Below, in pieces: positions 25,083 through 34,926 of a DNA stretch of 64,000 nucleotides. The notes beneath the pieces were generated by a model. The model worked only from the letters and a program-made list of their open reading frames with translations, ran no database searches and had not been told where the DNA came from. Source of the DNA: an uncultured Oscillospiraceae bacterium (GTDB taxonomy: Bacteria; Bacillota; Clostridia; Oscillospirales; Oscillospiraceae); NCBI GenBank assembly GCA_947169975.1, contig CAMVRT010000009.1, forward strand, positions 1-64,000, given 5' to 3'. Positions within the stretch are counted from its first letter, which is position 1, and every line of letters starts with the position of its first letter. The position numbers were made by a program, and so were the translations under genes.

Positions 25083-27878
25083 TCAGCCCACCTTCTTCAG
25101 CACGACGGACTCGTTGTTTCCGACCTGGAAGACGCCGGAAACGGCAGAGCCGGCATCGCGGACGTTGGAGTATACGATCACGTAGCCGCCGTCCAGCTCG
25201 AAGCTGCCGCCCGTCAGGGAGTGAATGACCAGCAGATCGTCCACACGGAAGGAGATGTTGCCGCCGTCACAAACCACATCTGTCAGCCGCTCGGCGATCT
25301 CCTGACGGCTGGAAAGCCGGAAGGAGTCGTGCTCGGCGCGGAGGGCGATCAGCTCTTGAACCTTCTCAAAGGTGTCCATGTGGTCAATCTTCAGGGAGTA
25401 GTCCATGACGTTGACAAAGTCGCCCGCGTTGTAGGAGTTGCCCTCGTACTTCCCGGTGTCGGGATCCAGCTTGCTGCGCATGAACTCCTCGCCCTCCTGA
25501 ATGAAGGGCACGCCCTGGGACAGGAATACGATGGACTCGGCTTGGGTATAGGCAACGGGCAGACGATCCTCGTTCATGGTCTGCACCAGCTGGTCGTACA
25601 GCGTGTAATTGTCGTGGCAGGATACGTAGTTGAGCACCTGATTGGGATCGATGCGCTGGGTTTTTACCGTTCCGTTGGAGAACTTGCCCTCCAGGCACAT
25701 GGCGATCAGCGAAGCATTGGCGGAGCTGCCCTGCACGTAGCCCTTGCCGGGATTGTTCTCGCCGCGCACGGCGTTGCGGATCACATCGTTGAACGCGCCG
25801 ACCAGTACGCCGCTGCCGCAGAAGAAATCCTGGGCAAGGGATTCCTGCACGGTGGTCTGCTCTGTCAGCGCCGTGTCGCTGACGCCGGCCTTCAGCTTGG
25901 AGGCTCCGCCGGTCCACGGCTCGCCGTAAATCATGATATGGGGGCAGAGAGCCTTGCAGTCGTTGTAGATGTCGATCATGGTCTGGTTGTCGATGAGGCC
26001 CATCAGGTCGAACCGAAAGCCGGAGAGGTGGTACTCATCGATCCAGAACCGGCAGGAATCCCGGAAGAACCTGTTGACCATGTACCGCTCGGAGGCCAGC
26101 TCGTTGCCGCAGCCGGAGCCGTTGTAGAAGGCGCCGTTGGCCTTGGTGCGGTAGTAATAGTAGGGCACCAGCAGGTTGAGGTTGGAGTTTTCAGAGGCGC
26201 TGGTGTGGTTGTAGACCACGTCCATATTGATGGAGAGGCCTGCCTGATGCATGGCCATGACCATCTGCTTGAACTCGACAATGCGGTTGTAGCCGTCATA
26301 GGGATCGGTGGAGTAGCTGCCCTCCAGCACGTTGTAGTTCAGGGGATCGTAGCCCCAGTTGTAGTTGTCCTTCGACATCTCGCTGCCGGAGCGGGTCTCA
26401 TCCACGGAGGAGTAGTCGTAGAACGGCTGGAGCTGTACATGGGTCACGCCCAGCTCTTTTACGTGGTCAAGGCCGGTGGACACGGTCACGCCATCCCTGG
26501 TGCAGGTGGTGCCGGACTCCGCAAGGCCCAGGAATTTGCCCCGATTCGCCTCAGTCACGCCGCTGGTGGGGCTGATGGTCATGTCCCGGACATGGGCCTC
26601 GTAGATCACCGCGTCGGTGCTGTTTCCGTCAAAGGGCCGCCGGTCCTCTGCCCAGCCGGGGAGGGAGGCGTTCAGCTTCGTAAAGTTGACCACCATGCCG
26701 CGGCGGCCGTTGACGCCGGCGCTCCTGGCGTAGGGATCCACCACCTCGTTGGTGCCCTTGGCATTGGAGACCACGTAAGTGTAGTACTTGCCGTCCAGAT
26801 CCTCGTTTACCGTATAGCTGAACACACCCTTTTCGCCCTTCTCCATGGTATAGGCGGCGGCAGGTGCCGTCTCGGTCATGTAGTCGCCGGTATTGTAGAT
26901 ATTCAGCACCATCGAGCTGCTGGTCGGCGCCCAGACCTTAAAGGTGGTGGCCGTTGGGCTGTCCTCGTTGTCAAATGTCACGCCCAGATCGTCTCCGTCG
27001 TAGGCGTAGCGCAGATTGAATTCCTCGGTGTCAAAATAGTTGGTCATCATCAGCTCCACTTTGTTGATCCAGCTGCTGTCGAAGCGGTATCTGACCGCAA
27101 CAACGTCAGAGATGTCGATATCGTCCTTCAGCGTCAGATCCACCCGGTTCAGGGAGGAATCGTACTCGCCCATGGTGAAATCGCCGTAGTCTTTCCCGTT
27201 CACCGTGAGGGAGAAGCGGGGAGCGTAGGACTTGAAATCCGCAGCCAGCGGCTTGAAATAAACGCTGATCGTTTTGGCGTCCCGCAGCATGGCATAGCTG
27301 ATGATGGATTTCAGGGCGTTCTCCTGGGTGTCGAACACCGTGGATTCCGTGGTGCGGACGTAGACGTTCTGGATGCCGCCCGGGGTCTCGGGCAGGATGT
27401 CGATGGAGCGATCGCCGTCGGGATCCTTGGACCAGTTGTCCGTCCGGACGATAAAACCGATCCGGTCCGTCCCCTGCCCGTCGGAGATCACGGCCAAGTC
27501 CAGATCGGCGTAGACACCGTAGTCGTCGTAGCCGGTGAAGGGGTAGGCTGCGCCGCTGCCGCCGTTTGCCATATCCCATGCCCACACGTTCCAGGGCTGG
27601 TAGCAGCTCCTGTCGTTGGCGGTATCGTCGTTGCGCCGGTAGTGCAGGCGCACGGTTTTCGTGGCCTCCTGAGGCATGGAGTCATAGTCGGTATCGTCCT
27701 TTTTGTACTGGGCGATCACGTCGCCTGCCGGCTCCAGCGTAATGGGCTTGTCATCAGGTCCCTCGTCCGCGGGCTTGCTGTCCGGCTTTCTGCTGACGCT
27801 GCCGCTGCTGCCGCACCCTGCCAGCAGCAAAATAGCCAGAAGGAACGCGATCACAGATGTGTATTTTCTGCTTTTCAT
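25083..27878 (-). CDS. Type I pullulanase lipoprotein
   Basis: A 931-residue starch-debranching enzyme that cuts alpha-1,6 links outside the cell. The signal peptide [20 protein letters not shown] ends in the lipobox LAGC. An N-terminal CBM41-like region ([16 protein letters not shown]) is followed by a CBM48 domain ([21 protein letters not shown]), then the GH13 barrel with the pullulanase signature YNWGYDP, nucleophile region [10 protein letters not shown], acid/base [11 protein letters not shown] and [10 protein letters not shown]. It lies 15 bp after the alpha-amylase gene. Released linear maltodextrins would feed the ABC importer encoded downstream. Confidence 0.93.
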   Translation of the reverse strand: MKSRKYTSVIAFLLAILLLAGCGSSGSVSRKPDSKPADEGPDDKPITLEPAGDVIAQYKKDDTDYDSMPQEATKTVRLHYRRNDDTANDRSCYQPWNVWAWDMANGGSGAAYPFTGYDDYGVYADLDLAVISDGQGTDRIGFIVRTDNWSKDPDGDRSIDILPETPGGIQNVYVRTTESTVFDTQENALKSIISYAMLRDAKTISVYFKPLAADFKSYAPRFSLTVNGKDYGDFTMGEYDSSLNRVDLTLKDDIDISDVVAVRYRFDSSWINKVELMMTNYFDTEEFNLRYAYDGDDLGVTFDNEDSPTATTFKVWAPTSSSMVLNIYNTGDYMTETAPAAAYTMEKGEKGVFSYTVNEDLDGKYYTYVVSNAKGTNEVVDPYARSAGVNGRRGMVVNFTKLNASLPGWAEDRRPFDGNSTDAVIYEAHVRDMTISPTSGVTEANRGKFLGLAESGTTCTRDGVTVSTGLDHVKELGVTHVQLQPFYDYSSVDETRSGSEMSKDNYNWGYDPLNYNVLEGSYSTDPYDGYNRIVEFKQMVMAMHQAGLSINMDVVYNHTSASENSNLNLLVPYYYYRTKANGAFYNGSGCGNELASERYMVNRFFRDSCRFWIDEYHLSGFRFDLMGLIDNQTMIDIYNDCKALCPHIMIYGEPWTGGASKLKAGVSDTALTEQTTVQESLAQDFFCGSGVLVGAFNDVIRNAVRGENNPGKGYVQGSSANASLIAMCLEGKFSNGTVKTQRIDPNQVLNYVSCHDNYTLYDQLVQTMNEDRLPVAYTQAESIVFLSQGVPFIQEGEEFMRSKLDPDTGKYEGNSYNAGDFVNVMDYSLKIDHMDTFEKVQELIALRAEHDSFRLSSRQEIAERLTDVVCDGGNISFRVDDLLVIHSLTGGSFELDGGYVIVYSNVRDAGSAVSGVFQVGNNESVVLKKVG

Positions 27879-27893
27879 GGAAACCTCCCCCGG

Positions 27894-29924
27894 TTAAAAT
27901 CCGGTCATGTCAAAGAAACCGGCCTTCAGAATATCGCCCTTGATGTCGGCGCTCTGCTTGATGACGTTGGGATCCCAGCTGTGTATATCCTGAACCTCGT
28001 AGCCCTTGGGGAACACGGCGATGAGGAAGCCCTCCATGCCGGCAGTGTCCACCAGCATGACGCCGTCCCGGATCTCATAGTTTTTGCTCCATATACCGGG
28101 CGACCAGCTCCAGATATATAGCTCGCAGTCGCCGGTAAGATATTTGTCCGGCAGGTTGACCACGTTGAAGCCGCCCGCAAGCAGCTGCAGCTGCTGATAG
28201 GTGAAGGTCTGCTCCCGGGTGTTGACGCCCTTGCGGAGACAGACGTGGAGCTGCACCGTTCCGTTCTCCACATGGGGGGAGAGCTGCACGGTGGCTGTAC
28301 CGTCGATGGGATGGCGGTCGGACTGGCCGTTGAAATAGTAGTACGCCTCGTCGCAGTTGGTTGCCTTCAGGGTGATTTCCTTCTCCCCCACAAAGGAGCA
28401 GTCCCGCTCCGAGATCTCCAGCCGGGGATGCACGTCCTTCGAGCGGGTGATGACCGCCATGCCGTTTGCCTCAAACCGCACACTGGCCACGTGGTCGGTG
28501 ACCGCCACCGGATTGCCGGTCAGGGCATCGTAGTAATTTCCGTTTTCCAGATGGGGCACGGCAACCCGGACCGTTTCCTCCGGATCCACGTCGCCCACGT
28601 TCAGGATCAGCACGCCCTGATCGTCCGCGCCGATCTTCTCATTTATGTAACAGCTTCCATCCACAGATTCGTAGGAATCGGCGGCATAAAAGCGGTTGTG
28701 AAAGCGGTTGGAAACCGCAACATATTCACTCTCAAAAGCATAGGAGCCAATCTGACCTACCGTCAGCTCCCCGGTGGGTCTTGCCAGATACAGTCCGCCC
28801 AGATCCTGCTTTGCCGCGATGACAGACCAGTATTTGGCCACCCGCACATCGGAGTAGTGGGTGTTGGTGGTCACGTACTCGTCGTGGCTCTCCACCCAGG
28901 CGATCAGCGCCGAGGCGCTGTCTGTTTTCAGACTGGCGTTCAGAATCTTGGAGGGATCCTTGGCAGCAAAGGCGTTTTTAAACTGAGCGGCGTAGCCGTC
29001 GTCAGTGATACGCATGATGTCGGTGTAAACCGACAGATCGCGCCCTGCGGGTGCGTTGAGGATTTCCCCGTATACGTACAGGTTTTTCCCCGTCTTTTCG
29101 CGGTAATATTCCTTGGCCTTCACCACAGTGTTTTCCCAGAAGTCGCTGGGATAGTCGGGATCGGAGGAGGTCTCAATGTGCTTGGCGGCGTCGAAGCGGA
29201 ACCCGTCCACGCCGGCGTCGATGCATTCCATGAGCAGCGCAAGCACCCGCTGCTGCACATAGGGGTTGGAGGTGTCCAGATCCGGCAGGTTGCCGTAGGC
29301 GTAGTACTGGGTCTCCGCGCCGGAGCCGGCGGCGGTGCGGTTGTGGTGGAAGGTCACGCCGATGCCGTCCACGTCCTCGTTGCGGTTGCGGTAGATAATG
29401 GGCTCATACTCCTCCACGGCGGGGGAGACGGTGGGGGTGCCGTCCGGCTCCTTGCCCTCGTCGTCGGTGGTGGCCAGATGGTTCGCTACTACGTCCACCA
29501 GGATGCAGATGCCGTATTTCTCCGCCTCGCTGCACAGGGCGATCAGCTCGTCCTTGGAGCCCAGGGCGGAATTGTTCCCGATGGAAAAGCTCAGGGGCTG
29601 GTAGAAGGCCCACCAGGCGGAGCCGCCGCCCTTGGGCTGCTGCACCGGCATGGTCAGCACATTCTTGAAGCCGGCGTCCCGTATGCCCTCCAGATTCACC
29701 ATGATCTCATGGTACGTCCAGTTAAAGGCGTGAAGCGTCAGTCCGTCCTCCGCGTTTTCGGGCAGAGCGTCCACATAGGTGTCCGGGAAATCCATATATT
29801 CCGTCAGTTGAGGGGCCTTGTCTGCTTCCGCAGGCTGCGGGTTATTGTTCTTGCCGCAGCCGAACACCGGCAGCACCAGCAGGGCTGCCAACAGGAGACA
29901 AACGATTCTTTTGGCTGTTTTCAT
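27894..29924 (-). CDS. Alpha-amylase lipoprotein (GH13)
   Basis: A 676-residue secreted amylase. The start MKTAKRIVCLLLAALLVLPV at 29924 gives a lipoprotein signal with lipobox VFGC; a frame extending to 29981 runs through the upstream terminator and is rejected. The four GH13 regions are visible: VDVVANHLA, GFRFDAAKHIE (nucleophile), YVYGEILNAP (acid/base) and WVESHDEYVT. After the barrel and C domain, about 200 residues form beta-rich modules (ISERDCSFVGEKEITLKATN; NGTVQLHVCLRKG), possibly starch binding. It is the first gene of the main starch operon after the terminator at 29968-29996. Confidence 0.92.
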   Translation of the reverse strand: MKTAKRIVCLLLAALLVLPVFGCGKNNNPQPAEADKAPQLTEYMDFPDTYVDALPENAEDGLTLHAFNWTYHEIMVNLEGIRDAGFKNVLTMPVQQPKGGGSAWWAFYQPLSFSIGNNSALGSKDELIALCSEAEKYGICILVDVVANHLATTDDEGKEPDGTPTVSPAVEEYEPIIYRNRNEDVDGIGVTFHHNRTAAGSGAETQYYAYGNLPDLDTSNPYVQQRVLALLMECIDAGVDGFRFDAAKHIETSSDPDYPSDFWENTVVKAKEYYREKTGKNLYVYGEILNAPAGRDLSVYTDIMRITDDGYAAQFKNAFAAKDPSKILNASLKTDSASALIAWVESHDEYVTTNTHYSDVRVAKYWSVIAAKQDLGGLYLARPTGELTVGQIGSYAFESEYVAVSNRFHNRFYAADSYESVDGSCYINEKIGADDQGVLILNVGDVDPEETVRVAVPHLENGNYYDALTGNPVAVTDHVASVRFEANGMAVITRSKDVHPRLEISERDCSFVGEKEITLKATNCDEAYYYFNGQSDRHPIDGTATVQLSPHVENGTVQLHVCLRKGVNTREQTFTYQQLQLLAGGFNVVNLPDKYLTGDCELYIWSWSPGIWSKNYEIRDGVMLVDTAGMEGFLIAVFPKGYEVQDIHSWDPNVIKQSADIKGDILKAGFFDMTGF

Positions 29925-29967
29925 ACGCAGATCCCTCTTCTTGTCGATGATTTCCCGGATGAAGAAA

Positions 29968-29996
29968 CAAAGGGGCCCCATAAAGAGGCCCCTTTG
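29968..29996 (-). terminator. Hairpin between the starch-binding lipoprotein and alpha-amylase genes
   Basis: A perfect 10-bp stem (29968-29977 with 29987-29996) lies directly after the stop of the upstream gene (30007). On the minus strand it is followed by a weak T run, so it may be a partial terminator that lets some transcription reach the amylase gene; no separate promoter for the amylase was found. Confidence 0.6.
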
Positions 29997-30006
29997 TCAA
30001 GGCAAT

Positions 30007-31044
30007 TTACTTCGCGACAACGTTGACGGTACCGTCAGCACCGTCGAAGGTGATGGTGATGACATAGGTGCCGTCAGCCTCGCAATGGCAGTTGCCATCC
30101 TCGCTGTCAGGATCGCCCCAGCTGTAGTCCCAAGCGCCGTCAGCGCGGACCTTGAAAGCGTCGCCGGCAGCCAGCTCGACCTCACCGGTCCAGGAACCGT
30201 CACCGTTATCGGTCATAGCGACGTCTTTGCCGTCCTCCCAGTTGGAGCCCTCGAAGCTGCCCACGATGCCGTAGGTGTGATCAGCGGGGACGTACTCCAC
30301 GATCTCCTCATAAGCCTGGCCGTCCTTGGCCTCCTTCAGCACCAGACCGATGCCGAAGCCGGCCTGCTCGGGAGTGGAAGCGTTGTTGTACTGGGCAATG
30401 ACCAGGGTGTACAGGCCGGCGCCGCCGATGACGACGGGGTTGCTGGCCCAGGAGAAGCCGTTCTCATCGGCCTCTTCCTGCCACACGGGCATGAACATGG
30501 TGGCGGGAGTCAGAGACTCGGCATGAGCGGTGTGGGGATCGCTGATCCACTGATCCTCGGCGTAGACCTTGTTGTCGCCGTCCACGTCGACGCTGCACTG
30601 GGCGACCTTGAACGCATAGGAGCCGTTGGCACGATACAGCTTGCCATCCTTCAGGAAGTTGGTGGTCCAGCCGGCGTCGTTGGTGCCGAACAGCAGGTCG
30701 ATGGTGTACAGGTACTTGACGTCCTTGCCGGACAGCGCGGTGTACAGGTCGTTGTCGATGGCCTTCACGTCCTCGAGGGCGATGGCCTTCAGAGCGGAAG
30801 CCTCATACAGGGCGGAATCCTTGCCGTTCCAGCCGTTCTCGGTGCCGTCAGAGAGCAGGAACTGGCCGTGGGCAACCCAAGCGGCGTGGGTCTCGTCTGC
30901 CAGAGGGGCGGCGGGCTGGTTGGGCTCGGGCTGGGTCTGGGGATCGTTCTTGGGCTCATTGGTGCCGCCGTTGTTCGTCTGACCGCAGGCGATCAGAGCG
31001 AAGAGCATGACGACAGCCAGCAGAGCTGCAGCAAATTTCTTCAT
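30007..31044 (-). CDS. Putative starch-binding lipoprotein
   Basis: A 345-residue lipoprotein: signal MKKFAAALLAVVMLFALIACG (lipobox LIAC), then a Pro/Gln/Asn-rich linker (residues about 22-50). The middle region is not recognised. The C-terminal about 95 residues (YGIVGSFEGSNWEDGKDVAM, then GDGSWTGEVELAAGDAFKVRADGAWDYSWG) resemble the SusE/SusF-like starch-binding modules with conserved tryptophans. No catalytic motif is seen. It probably binds starch at the cell surface beside the amylase and pullulanase. ATG 31044 is chosen over 31056 because AGGAG would overlap the earlier start. Confidence 0.7.
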   Translation of the reverse strand: MKKFAAALLAVVMLFALIACGQTNNGGTNEPKNDPQTQPEPNQPAAPLADETHAAWVAHGQFLLSDGTENGWNGKDSALYEASALKAIALEDVKAIDNDLYTALSGKDVKYLYTIDLLFGTNDAGWTTNFLKDGKLYRANGSYAFKVAQCSVDVDGDNKVYAEDQWISDPHTAHAESLTPATMFMPVWQEEADENGFSWASNPVVIGGAGLYTLVIAQYNNASTPEQAGFGIGLVLKEAKDGQAYEEIVEYVPADHTYGIVGSFEGSNWEDGKDVAMTDNGDGSWTGEVELAAGDAFKVRADGAWDYSWGDPDSEDGNCHCEADGTYVITITFDGADGTVNVVAK

Positions 31045-31161
31045 GGTTGTGTACATCTCCTTTTTTCATCATTCTTGCATTTTATTACCGCAACGACACA
31101 TCGGCGTCGCTGTGAGTAAACAATAAAAGGTGAATCAGCGGGTGATAATGCAATCCCGCTC

Positions 31162-31183
31162 CACTATAAAAAGAATTATAGTG
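31162..31183. promoter_or_regulatory. Perfect dyad overlapping the -10 of the starch locus promoter
   Basis: CACTATAA-N6-TTATAGTG, with 8-bp perfect arms (31162-31169 and 31176-31183), covers the -10 hexamer. The position is that of a repressor operator. It does not fit the usual catabolite-response (cre) consensus. Confidence 0.5.
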
Positions 31184-31203
31184 CCGACAGGTGAAATTGT
31201 CAA
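31175..31203 (-). promoter_or_regulatory. Sigma-A promoter of the starch locus
   Basis: On the minus strand a perfect TTGACA (31198-31203) and a perfect TATAAT (31175-31180) with 17-bp spacing lie 131 bp upstream of the starch-binding lipoprotein start. The long leader (about 125 nt) has no recognised riboswitch. The rest of the 31045-31462 gap holds the hairpin at 31336-31374 and otherwise nothing recognisable. Confidence 0.85.
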
Positions 31204-31335
31204 GCAAACCGTGTGGCCGTTTCGGCAGAGACAAAAAAACGGCACGTGACCGGCGGTGAACGGCCGGTTCCGGGACCAAGGCCGCAGGCCTGTACGGAGG
31301 ACGCTCTGCCCCATTGGAATATCCGGTAAAGGTAA

Positions 31336-31374
31336 GAGGGCCTGACACCTGAGATAAGCAGGTATCAGACCCTC
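31336..31374 (-). terminator. Long hairpin downstream of the subtilase-VWA gene
   Basis: A 15-bp stem (31336-31350 with 31360-31374; two G-U pairs on one strand) with a 9-nt loop lies 89 bp after the stop of the subtilase-VWA gene. The minus strand has only a short T-rich stretch after it, so termination is plausible but not certain. Confidence 0.5.
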
Positions 31375-31462
31375 CCGGTCACCTTATACAGGATGCTGTT
31401 TTTCTTTGCCGATTCGCCCCGACAGGACGGTCAATCCGGCAGACATCTGTTCAAATAAGTGC

Positions 31463-34264
31463 TTACGGATCCACCTTTGCCCCGCAATGATCGCAGAATT
31501 TGGCGTCGTGGGGCAGCTTTGCGCCGCAGTGCGTGCAGAAGACGAATTGCGGCTCTGTCGGCTTCACTTTCTTTGCAGCGGCGGGCTTGCCAGCGGCTTT
31601 GGCAATGGTGGGCGGCACAAGCAGGAAGAAGAGAACGATCAGCACGGAGAAGAGGATGAACATCGCCTTGTGCTGTTCCCACTTCGACAGGATCGGGGTA
31701 AACCAGTGCTGCTGCGTTGTTTCAACGGAGGCAGAACGACCGTCCTCTTTCACCTTGATGGATCCGCCGACCATGGTTTCCGGGCATCTCCAATCGTATG
31801 TGGCCGCCTCCATGGAATCAAGCTGGAACGCGCCTTCGTCATCTGTTTTAATGGAGAAGAGATAGGCGTCGTCCCGGTAGATATCGATGGTCTTTTCCTT
31901 CAGTGAATCGCCGAAATCTGCACGGACGGAAACGGTGGGGATGATTTCAATCTGCTCAATGGAGTCAATAATGGCATCGCCCACCTCCGAAGCGTCTGAA
32001 ACACCGGAGTAGCTTCCACCGGTTTCGGTTGAAATGTTTTCGAAGAAGTCTGCCGCATCGCTGCTTGCATCCGTTCCGATGGAATAGACGGTTATCAGGC
32101 TGCCATCCATTGCCCCGGCGACTCTGCGGTCTGAATGATCGTAATCAAGGCTGATCTCGGCGTTGATCAGCGCGTTCAGAACATCATCAAAGGTGTATCC
32201 CGTTTCGGGTTCCGGGTCAAGAGGAGCAGCGTCTCCCAGAATGATGATGACTTTTTTCGCGTTGGGACGCCAGTCCAGCCCCACTGCGGCCATGAGTCCG
32301 GAATAAACGGTTTCTTCGGTATCGCCGCCGTGGCCCAGATCAAGTCCGTTAATGGCACTCTCGATGGCTTCGTTGTCGCTTGTAAATCTCAGCTGGATCT
32401 GAGAGGGATAATCATAGGAACGCCCCGTCCTGCTGGAAAAGTCGCGGTAATCAACCAGTGCCACCCGATAATCCGACGTTTTCTCTGACAGGTGGAGGAG
32501 GATCTCCGACATATTCTCCTTTGCGTTGTCAATATCGTCTCCCATGGAACCGGTCGTATCCACCACAAAGCAGAGGTCCAAGCCGTTGCTGGCTGATGTA
32601 TGCAGCACCTTGCCGACGGAATTGTTCCGGGTCTGAAGGGCGTTTACCACAGCCATATTTGCATCGATCATACCGCTGTATCCGTTGTAGTAATAAAAAC
32701 GTCCGGCTGTGGATGCAAGCAGGATGTTTTTCACATCAGGACCGCTTAAATCGGGATTGCACGCAAAGACCAGTCCTGCCACGCCGGCCACATGGGGCGT
32801 TGCCATGGATGTACCGCTCAATGAAGCGTATCCGCTGGCTGTACAGCTGTACACATGCTCTCCGGGCGCCACGACATCCACCCGGTCTCCCACATTTGAA
32901 AAGGCGGAATAGGAATACTTGGTCTGTGCGCTTGTGGATCTGTCATAATCAATGCCCACAGAGCCTACGACAATAACGCGATCCTTGACTTCGCTGGCGC
33001 TCATCAGGTTCAGGAAATTGTTGTAAAGGGCCAGGGAGTTGCCGATTTCACCGCGCCACCCGAATACGTATTTGATGGACTCCCCGGCAGTCGCGTCCTC
33101 GCGGTAACCGTACGGCGCGTCCTCGTCCTTATAATAATAAGTGCTGTTGCTGTTGCCCGCAGCCACGCAGATGACAAAGTCACCCTTGCCCGCAGCTTTT
33201 CTGGCAGCGATGATCCGCAGCAAACCTGCCTCCGTCAGCTCTGCCTGCCGGGTCAGATAGTCGATGGCGTTCTGATTCCCGTGACTTGCGGCGAAGCCAA
33301 CCAGTCTGCTCGTGTTCTGGCTGATGTTGATGACCTGCACATCCTGATCGATAAGTGTCTTCAGGGCCAGCAGATAACTGTATGCGGTCCCGTATCTCGA
33401 TGAAATGCTGCCGTTGGTATCATAATACACGGCGCTGTAATACAGGCTGCCCTTCCCGCCGGTTACGCCGGAAACGCCGATATCATTATTCCACTCTGCC
33501 CCCATGATTCCGGATACATGGGTTCCGTGATCCGCGGCTGAGATGGTATAGGTATTCGTGCTCGTTGAGCCGGTTTCGGTGTCAACAAACAGGCAGCTGG
33601 TATTGGCAAAAGACAGATCCGGATGCGAGGAATAGGGCATGGTATCAATCAGGCCGATACGGACGTTGCTCATCTGATCCAGGTAGCCCCAGGCTCCCGG
33701 TGCGTTGATGGCCTCCATGCCCCAGTTTTCTCCACTGGGGACCGAGGTGTTCCAGGCGTCTCCGCTCCAGTCATCCTTCGGATATACAGGGCTCTGATAG
33801 TCGAAGTCCTCATCGATCGCATCCGCCTCAAGGGGCGAGACGGTGTTAAAGTACGCGTCCGCAACAGACAGGTTTTCCTTGATCTCCGTAATGGTCGATT
33901 CCAGCTTTTTGTAGGACATCCGGGCCGGATAAGTAAACTTGTAGATGCCGATATCGGCCATCGTATCATCGATGGTCGCTCCCTGTTCTGCGGCAAGGGC
34001 GTTCATATCGCCGGATCCGGCGTCCGCTGCAGCGACCACAACGATTTCGTTGTTCACATAGAGCAGGCCGCTGCTTTCATTGAAATCGATCTGCTCATTT
34101 TCCTCGGCAATGGTTTCTATTCGGGCAGAGGGATCTGTGGAGCGGTACAGATCACTGTTTTGGAGCTTGGGGAAAATCAAATATACCCACGACACAAGGA
34201 AAGCGGCAACACAAAGAACAAGAACCGCAAAGGCAATCAGAAGATTTTTGAGTACCTTATTCAT
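31463..34264 (-). CDS. Membrane-anchored subtilase - VWA - zinc-ribbon protein
   Basis: A 933-residue protein of unusual architecture. Residues 8-30 form a membrane helix; 40-180 a propeptide-like region; about 195-545 a subtilisin-family (S8) protease with D207 (RIGLIDTM), H246 (DHGTHVSG), oxyanion N371 (AAGNSNS) and S486 (SGTSMATPHVAG); about 560-770 a von Willebrand A domain with a MIDAS-like D569-x-T-G-S573 and D678; 775-850 a beta-rich module; 867-885 a second membrane helix; then a cytosolic tail ending in a zinc ribbon (C910, C913, C924, C927). The catalytic and VWA parts would face outward, the zinc ribbon inward. Base composition is lower in GC than the flanking genes. It overlaps the upstream membrane gene by 4 bp. 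The substrate and role are unknown. Confidence 0.88.
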   Translation of the reverse strand: MNKVLKNLLIAFAVLVLCVAAFLVSWVYLIFPKLQNSDLYRSTDPSARIETIAEENEQIDFNESSGLLYVNNEIVVVAAADAGSGDMNALAAEQGATIDDTMADIGIYKFTYPARMSYKKLESTITEIKENLSVADAYFNTVSPLEADAIDEDFDYQSPVYPKDDWSGDAWNTSVPSGENWGMEAINAPGAWGYLDQMSNVRIGLIDTMPYSSHPDLSFANTSCLFVDTETGSTSTNTYTISAADHGTHVSGIMGAEWNNDIGVSGVTGGKGSLYYSAVYYDTNGSISSRYGTAYSYLLALKTLIDQDVQVINISQNTSRLVGFAASHGNQNAIDYLTRQAELTEAGLLRIIAARKAAGKGDFVICVAAGNSNSTYYYKDEDAPYGYREDATAGESIKYVFGWRGEIGNSLALYNNFLNLMSASEVKDRVIVVGSVGIDYDRSTSAQTKYSYSAFSNVGDRVDVVAPGEHVYSCTASGYASLSGTSMATPHVAGVAGLVFACNPDLSGPDVKNILLASTAGRFYYYNGYSGMIDANMAVVNALQTRNNSVGKVLHTSASNGLDLCFVVDTTGSMGDDIDNAKENMSEILLHLSEKTSDYRVALVDYRDFSSRTGRSYDYPSQIQLRFTSDNEAIESAINGLDLGHGGDTEETVYSGLMAAVGLDWRPNAKKVIIILGDAAPLDPEPETGYTFDDVLNALINAEISLDYDHSDRRVAGAMDGSLITVYSIGTDASSDAADFFENISTETGGSYSGVSDASEVGDAIIDSIEQIEIIPTVSVRADFGDSLKEKTIDIYRDDAYLFSIKTDDEGAFQLDSMEAATYDWRCPETMVGGSIKVKEDGRSASVETTQQHWFTPILSKWEQHKAMFILFSVLIVLFFLLVPPTIAKAAGKPAAAKKVKPTEPQFVFCTHCGAKLPHDAKFCDHCGAKVDP

Positions 34265-34818
34265 GCCGAAGCTCCCCCTTTCTTATGGGCGGTGATCAAG
34301 CCCAGGGAAATAAAGATCGAAGCGATCACAAAACACGTCAGAGCAATGACAATCAACAGATTTCCCAGCGCTGGCGCTGTTTCCAAAAGGCCGTCCCGCA
34401 ATGCGCCGGGCAGGTGTCTGGCCGTTACAGGGCACAGCAGGCCGGAGACAAGTCCGATCCCGCCGGGGATGACAAATGCCATTCCGAGGGACATGAAAAG
34501 CTGCTTTGAAGACCTCCTGTTCTTAAGAACGATCATCAGCAGGAGGAACAGCAGGAGGATGAGGCAGATAATCGTCGGGAAAACGGTGGCGAAGAAGCCG
34601 CCGCCCGCGCCGCTGTCGGAATCTGAGGGTTGAATGATTGCGTCGCCCGCCGCTGCCTGATAAAAACTGACCGCAATGGTTATCTCCAGCAGCAGGCCGA
34701 AAAGAATGACAAGAAATCCGGTGAGAACCCGGGAGAAACCTGCCTTTTCGGGCTTGGGCTGAATAGGAACCTGTGATGTGTTGACAGAGGCCTGCGGTGA
34801 TTGTTTTTCTTTTGCCAT
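34261..34818 (-). CDS. Four-helix membrane protein coupled to the subtilase-VWA gene
   Basis: A 185-residue protein with a polar Gln/Pro/Lys-rich N-terminus (about 25 residues), then four predicted membrane helices (about 29-50, 75-98, 106-128 and 148-172). A short Ser/Asp/Gly-rich loop (QPSDSDSGAGGG) lies after the first. No known family is recognised. Its stop overlaps the start of the subtilase-VWA gene (34261-34264), which implies co-translation and a shared membrane complex. ATG 34818 has GAGGGATCGCC upstream. The base composition is similar to its partner and lower in GC than the neighbourhood. Confidence 0.7.
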   Translation of the reverse strand: MAKEKQSPQASVNTSQVPIQPKPEKAGFSRVLTGFLVILFGLLLEITIAVSFYQAAAGDAIIQPSDSDSGAGGGFFATVFPTIICLILLLFLLLMIVLKNRRSSKQLFMSLGMAFVIPGGIGLVSGLLCPVTARHLPGALRDGLLETAPALGNLLIVIALTCFVIASIFISLGLITAHKKGGASA

Positions 34819-34926
34819 GGCGATCCCTCTCTTTCGTTATAGTATTGGCGTATTGACAAAACAGCGCCCGTGTCTTCCACTGAACGATGGCAGGCCGGGC
34901 TTTTCGTGGCCGCCCCTTTTTTCGGA

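Noticed and set aside
24981-28121. A 1046-codon plus-strand open frame opposite the pullulanase gene
   Set aside because: Antisense shadow of a gene with clear GH13 motifs; no RBS or domains.
31162-31183. Catabolite response element (cre) at the starch promoter
   Set aside because: The dyad lacks the central CG and the conserved TGWAANCGNTNWCA pattern.
31184-31335. Second terminator or riboswitch upstream of the starch promoter
   Set aside because: Short GC inverted repeats and one T7 run on the minus strand occur here, but the stem is only about 6 bp and is 9 nt away from the T run, so nothing can be supported.
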